Assembly: GCA_022071955.1 (NCBI GenBank)
Contig: JAJVIM010000020.1
Location: 62,001-126,000 of the forward strand
Length of the DNA: 64,000 nucleotides
Source of the DNA: Anaerolineae bacterium
Lineage (GTDB): Bacteria; Chloroflexota; Anaerolineae; 4572-78; J111
Direction: 5' to 3'
Under the pieces are notes generated by a model. It did not search any database. It was given only the letters and a program-made list of their open reading frames with translations, and was not told the origin of the DNA. The position numbers were made by a program, and so were the translations under genes. Below, in pieces: positions 60,998 through 64,000 of the stretch (its first letter is position 1; the number at the start of each line of letters is the position of its first letter).

Positions 60998-61031
60998 TTG
61001 CGGCGTTTTTGCAGTTGTGATAGAATATCAC
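60998..61031 (+). promoter_or_regulatory. Fur-family gene promoter with overlapping palindrome
   Basis: TTGCGG, a 17-base spacer and TAGAAT form a promoter. The -10 box lies inside GTGATAGAATATCAC (61017-61031), a 6-bp inverted repeat like a Fur/Zur box. Autorepression is inferred. Confidence 0.55.
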
Positions 61032-61057
61032 TTGCGAATATTCTTAACAGGTGACCC

Positions 61058-61504
61058 ATGCAACTAAAACCCGACAGCCTCATCAAAGAACTTCAGGAGC
61101 GCGGCATGCGTGTTACGCCGCAACGCGCCATCATTTTTGAGGCCATTGAAAAACTCAATGGCCACATTACCGCCGAAGAAATCTTTCAGGAAGTTCAGCA
61201 CATCAACCCGTACATCAGTCTGGCTACCGTTTACCGCACGCTGGAACTGCTGCAGGATATGGAACTGGTGACGCCCACCAACCTGGGCGGCAGCCAAACC
61301 TACTTTGCTATGAAAGACCACGGCCCGCACCATCATCTGGTTTGCCAAAACTGCGGCAGCATCGAGGAATTCTCGGATGCGCTGCTGGAAAACCTGCGCG
61401 ACCGGCTGGTGCAGGATTACCATTTTTTAGCGCAGATCAACCATATGAGCATTTTTGGCACGTGCGGCCACTGCGCCAACCCGGACTCGCCAAACGGCGA
61501 GTAG
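61058..61504 (+). CDS. Fur-family metal-responsive regulator
   Basis: This 148-residue protein has the Fur winged helix (RVTPQRAIIFEAIEKLNGHITAEE, ISLATVYRTLELLQDMELV) and the dimerisation/metal domain with HGPHHHLVCQNCG (H91-H93, C96, C99) and a second CxxC (C136, C139). The two CxxC pairs should hold the structural zinc; the His-rich motif is the regulatory site. It could be Fur, Zur or PerR; sequence alone does not decide. A palindrome over the -10 box of its promoter suggests autoregulation. Confidence 0.93.
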   Translation: MQLKPDSLIKELQERGMRVTPQRAIIFEAIEKLNGHITAEEIFQEVQHINPYISLATVYRTLELLQDMELVTPTNLGGSQTYFAMKDHGPHHHLVCQNCGSIEEFSDALLENLRDRLVQDYHFLAQINHMSIFGTCGHCANPDSPNGE

Positions 61505-61544
61505 TCCCCCCTCTGAAAATAAGCGAATCGGTGAGTCAGCGAAT

Positions 61545-61572
61545 GTAGGGGCGGTTCGCGAACCGCCCCTAC
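61545..61572. repeat. 28-bp perfect palindrome, copy 2
   Basis: GTAGGGGCGGTTCG and its exact complement. Flanks AAGCGAATCGG...GCGAAT and CCAATTT match the copy at 27096 in reverse. It fills the gap between two convergent genes. Confidence 0.75.
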
Positions 61573-61617
61573 CCAATTTTCATCTCCCGGTATCGTTCCG
61601 GTTGAAACTGTCGAACT

Positions 61618-63069
61618 CTACCGCAGATCAAAGCGCAGCAGGTAAACGCCCGGCAGCGTGGTTTCTTCGGCCAGGTTGGGCCGGTGTGCTTGCAGCCAGT
61701 CCAGAATTTGGAGCTGGGTTTCGGCCTGCCAGCCAAACGGCTCCGAGCCGCTGAGGTTGTGTGTAGCCTGAAACGGCCGCCGGTACACCAGCCACACCCG
61801 CCGGCTGTCACCAATCAACCCGGCCAGCGGAAAAACTTCATCGTTGATTGAGGCAATTTGGGCCGGCAGCGCCCCCCGATAGTAATAACCAAACGGAATA
61901 CTGGCCTGCATATCGTGGATGAGCAGGGCGTCGCCGGGCTGGGCGGCGGTTTGCACCTGTTGGGCCACCGCGCGCCAGGCCTCTTTTTGCAGCGCCGGGT
62001 CGGTGAACAGGCGCAGGCTGCCGGCCAGGCTGGCCGCCAGCAGCAGGCCGAGCGCGGCGTTGCCCCAGCCACGCGGCAGCAGCGCCGCGCTCGCCAGTAG
62101 CAGCAGCAGCGCCGGCAGCGACAGGATAAAATAGCGGTCCACATACAGCGGCTGCTTGAGCGACATCAGCCACAGCGCCAGCGGCGGCAGCAGCAGCCAC
62201 ACCAGCAAAAACCCCGCCACCATTGGCCGGGCGTTTTCTTTTTTATACAGGCCGATGACTCCCGTTGCCAGCGCCGCGCTGGCCAGCAGCAGCGCCAGCC
62301 AGGTGAGCGGCTGGCTGGGATCGCTGAGGGCAAAGGCCAAATTGGAAAGGGTCAGCGGCAGATCAAGCGCCGTGACCGGCGGAATCCAGTTGATGCCAAA
62401 ACTGCCGCCTTCGCGCCCGGCAACCGCCCAGGCCCACGGCAAAAACGGTCCAATCGCCGCGGCCTGCGCCGCCGCCCACCAGCGCAGCGCCCGATGGGTT
62501 TTTGTCAGCGTTGCCAGCAGCAGCACAAACTGCACCAGGCTAAAAGCAAAAGCAAAGTAGTGAATCTGAAAATTGAGCGCCGTGGCCGCGGCCAGCAGCG
62601 CCGCCCATTTGAGGCCGGGTTGGGCCAGCAGCCGCCAAAAAGCCAGACCGCTGACCAGGGTGAGGGCCAGCAGCAGGCTGTACATACGGGCTTCCTGGGC
62701 GTACCACAGCGCAAACGGGTTGAGGGCCAGCAGCGCCGCGCTCGCCAGCCCAAGTTTGCGGCTGTGCAGCGCCCGGCCCAGTTGGTAGAGCAGGGGGATG
62801 GCCAGCGCCCCGGCCAGCACCGACGGCCAGCGGGCGGCAAATTCGCTGCTGCCGGCCAACGCCAGCCAGCCGCGCAGCAGCAGATAGTAACCAGGTGGGT
62901 GAACGCCGTCGGTTAAGAGCGCCGCCCAAAAAATCGGCCAGTTAATACCGGCCACCACCACGCTGAATGCTTCGTCAAACCACAAACTCTGGCGGCCCAG
63001 TTCCGCCGCCCGCAGGCCAAAGCCGGCCAGCGTTACCAGCAGTATCGGCCACCGCGCGGGTAGTTTCAT
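61618..63069 (-). CDS. GT39/ArnT-like membrane glycosyltransferase
   Basis: This 483-residue protein has about ten membrane helices and the catalytic Asp-Glu in SLWFDEAFSVV (D32-E33) in the first outer loop, as in PMT/ArnT-type enzymes that use polyprenyl-phosphate sugars. HPPGYYLLLRGWLALAG and NPFALWYAQEARMYSLLLAL are also typical. The C-terminal 130 residues are a soluble outer domain (GDALLIHDMQASIPFGYYY). The acceptor, protein or lipid, is unknown. It follows the DUF3048 gene on the same strand by 15 bases, so the two are likely cotranscribed. Confidence 0.88.
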   Translation of the reverse strand: MKLPARWPILLVTLAGFGLRAAELGRQSLWFDEAFSVVVAGINWPIFWAALLTDGVHPPGYYLLLRGWLALAGSSEFAARWPSVLAGALAIPLLYQLGRALHSRKLGLASAALLALNPFALWYAQEARMYSLLLALTLVSGLAFWRLLAQPGLKWAALLAAATALNFQIHYFAFAFSLVQFVLLLATLTKTHRALRWWAAAQAAAIGPFLPWAWAVAGREGGSFGINWIPPVTALDLPLTLSNLAFALSDPSQPLTWLALLLASAALATGVIGLYKKENARPMVAGFLLVWLLLPPLALWLMSLKQPLYVDRYFILSLPALLLLLASAALLPRGWGNAALGLLLAASLAGSLRLFTDPALQKEAWRAVAQQVQTAAQPGDALLIHDMQASIPFGYYYRGALPAQIASINDEVFPLAGLIGDSRRVWLVYRRPFQATHNLSGSEPFGWQAETQLQILDWLQAHRPNLAEETTLPGVYLLRFDLR

Positions 63070-63084
63070 TGAATCGGGCTTTCG

Positions 63085-64000
63085 TTACGGGCGAGCGCTG
63101 GCCTCGTCGGCGCTGTTGAGGCCAATTTTGAAGTAGGTTGGGACAACTTCAACCCAGCTATTACCGGGTTTGAGCGGATAGGGCGTGCCGTCTTCAAAAG
63201 TGAAGTAGGGGGTCTGGTTGCCTTCGGACTGCCAGAAGCCTTTGTTTAACTTGCCGTCGCGGAAAAACCAGGCCGGCCCGCGGCCGTTGATGGTAATCTG
63301 AATGGACATGCCGCCGCCAGAGTCTTCAACAATGTCGGTTTCTTCGTGTTCGGCAAAATAGACAATCACGTTATCTGCGGCGATTTGCGTGCCATCGGCG
63401 GCGTCTTTGAGCGGAACATCTTTAATGAAGCGCAGATATTTGCCGCTGGCCGGGTTGTACGTCCATTGAGTAAAGCTGGTGGCTTTAGGATACGGAATAA
63501 ACAGCGTGGGCGCCGGCTCACCGCGGTCGATGGTCGGGTTAAAATTGAAACCGCGCAGTTTGACCGGTGCGTCGAGGTCTTTGCCGGCCATGTAGGCGTG
63601 GGCTTCGCCGGCTTTGAACGCAGCGCGAGTCATCCAGCCCTCGTTTTCGCGGTGGAAAAAGAGCGCGCCGTGAAACCACTGGTCCAGATTGGCAATGGGA
63701 ATTTGGGTCATTTGCCAGCGCACGGGGTCCGAGCCGCCGGAGTGGGCCACGGCGGCCTGATACTGCGGCCCCAACTGCACGTTAATTAGCCGCGCCGAGC
63801 GAATGGGCGCGACAATATCGGGGATATCGCCCAGATAAATGGCAGAGAAACGGGTTACCCACCATTCGGCGATTTCTTCGTACAGCATGTCGGCCCGGTT
63901 GAGGCCCAATTGTGCGCCACGCGCGCCTTCGTCGTTGCCCACGCGGACCATCAGCGGGCGGTGCTTTAAAACCGATGGATCGCTCACGGCCAGGCCGGTG
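63085..64000 (-). CDS. DUF3048 (YerB-like) protein, 5' end outside window
   Basis: The frame runs to the window edge (TGLAVSDPSVLKHRPLMVRV at the N-terminal end seen), so the start lies beyond 64000; the GTG at 63987 is internal. Motifs fit DUF3048: RPLMVRVGND, GLNRADMLYEEIAEWWVTRFSAIYLGD, PIRSARLINVQLG, and the C-terminal NVIVYFAEHEETD and GKLNKGFWQSEGNQTPYFTF. About 304 residues are visible. The domain is usually extracytoplasmic and lipoprotein-linked; its function is unknown. The glycosyltransferase gene follows after 15 bases. Confidence 0.88.
   Translation of the reverse strand, partial: TGLAVSDPSVLKHRPLMVRVGNDEGARGAQLGLNRADMLYEEIAEWWVTRFSAIYLGDIPDIVAPIRSARLINVQLGPQYQAAVAHSGGSDPVRWQMTQIPIANLDQWFHGALFFHRENEGWMTRAAFKAGEAHAYMAGKDLDAPVKLRGFNFNPTIDRGEPAPTLFIPYPKATSFTQWTYNPASGKYLRFIKDVPLKDAADGTQIAADNVIVYFAEHEETDIVEDSGGGMSIQITINGRGPAWFFRDGKLNKGFWQSEGNQTPYFTFEDGTPYPLKPGNSWVEVVPTYFKIGLNSADEASARP

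Overview
The window looks like part of a Chloroflexota chromosome, most probably from the Anaerolineae or a neighbouring class. This is inferred from several protein hallmarks. Two secreted proteins end in a C-terminal LPxxxKN-type tail. Surface proteins carry Thr/Pro-rich 'TPTP' linkers, and the sugar-binding lipoprotein has a Val/Glu/Lys-rich linker. Other typical features are GAF-rich sensor kinases, an FHA domain joined to a winged helix, and RarA fused to a methyltransferase-like domain. DNA is GC-rich, with dense coding on both strands and many GC-rich palindromic repeats between genes. No rRNA, CRISPR array, phage or complete insertion sequence was seen.

Layout. 1-8 kb (minus strand): a surface and electron-transfer cluster with two multiheme c-type cytochromes (12 CxxCH; at least 6 CxxCH in a gene cut by the window edge), a seven-repeat FG-GAP protein, a 1115-residue secreted protein and a receiver-like protein. 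8-11.1 kb: a NarL-type response regulator and membrane sensor kinase, with three evenly spaced CRP-like half-palindromes just upstream. 11.3-13.4 kb: a secreted or anchored beta-propeller protein. 13.4-17.5 kb: leuS and ilvE, separated by a 570-bp leader that contains a promoter, a Leu-rich leader peptide and a terminator with an alternative pairing, which together read as a transcription attenuator. 17.6-19.8 kb: two tRNA-Ala genes, moaA and a SufR-like regulator. 19.8-24.9 kb: a DMT exporter, then a fused nuoBCD gene and a nuoI with an odd C-terminal extension. The nuoD part carries an in-frame TAG beside a 24-nt stretch nearly identical to the Illumina P7 primer, so the stop is probably an artefact.

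25-30 kb: a DUF1858-like membrane protein, an arsenic module (arsR, arsM, arsN2), a methyltransferase, rtcA and a MITE-like element. 30-33.6 kb: a GAF histidine kinase, a receiver protein and a membrane protein in one operon. 33.9-35.5 kb: rnz-rsmG. 35.5-40.3 kb: a GH3-like membrane-anchored protein lacking catalytic residues, a Ser/Thr kinase, and a divergent FHA-winged-helix regulator. 40.3-49.2 kb: a C26 glutamine-amidotransferase-like hydrolase, an orphan promoter-palindrome-terminator unit, then a DeoR-controlled sugar operon (binding protein, two permeases, D-lyxose isomerase, class II aldolase, FGGY kinase) that spells out an isomerise, phosphorylate and cleave pathway. 49.2-52.8 kb: two tandem SLC13/DASS-type transporters. 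53.1-57 kb: RarA fusion and an AAA ATPase. 57.1-60.9 kb: a CotH-CARDB-GHL10 fusion without a visible signal peptide. 61-64 kb: a Fur-family regulator, a GT39-like membrane glycosyltransferase and a DUF3048 protein running off the right edge.

The most interesting candidates for undescribed biology are the Leu-leader attenuator before leuS, the multiheme/surface-protein cluster with its CRP-like operator array, the lyxose isomerase/aldolase/FGGY operon, the NuoI-repeat-HhH fusion and the CotH-CARDB-GHL10 fusion.
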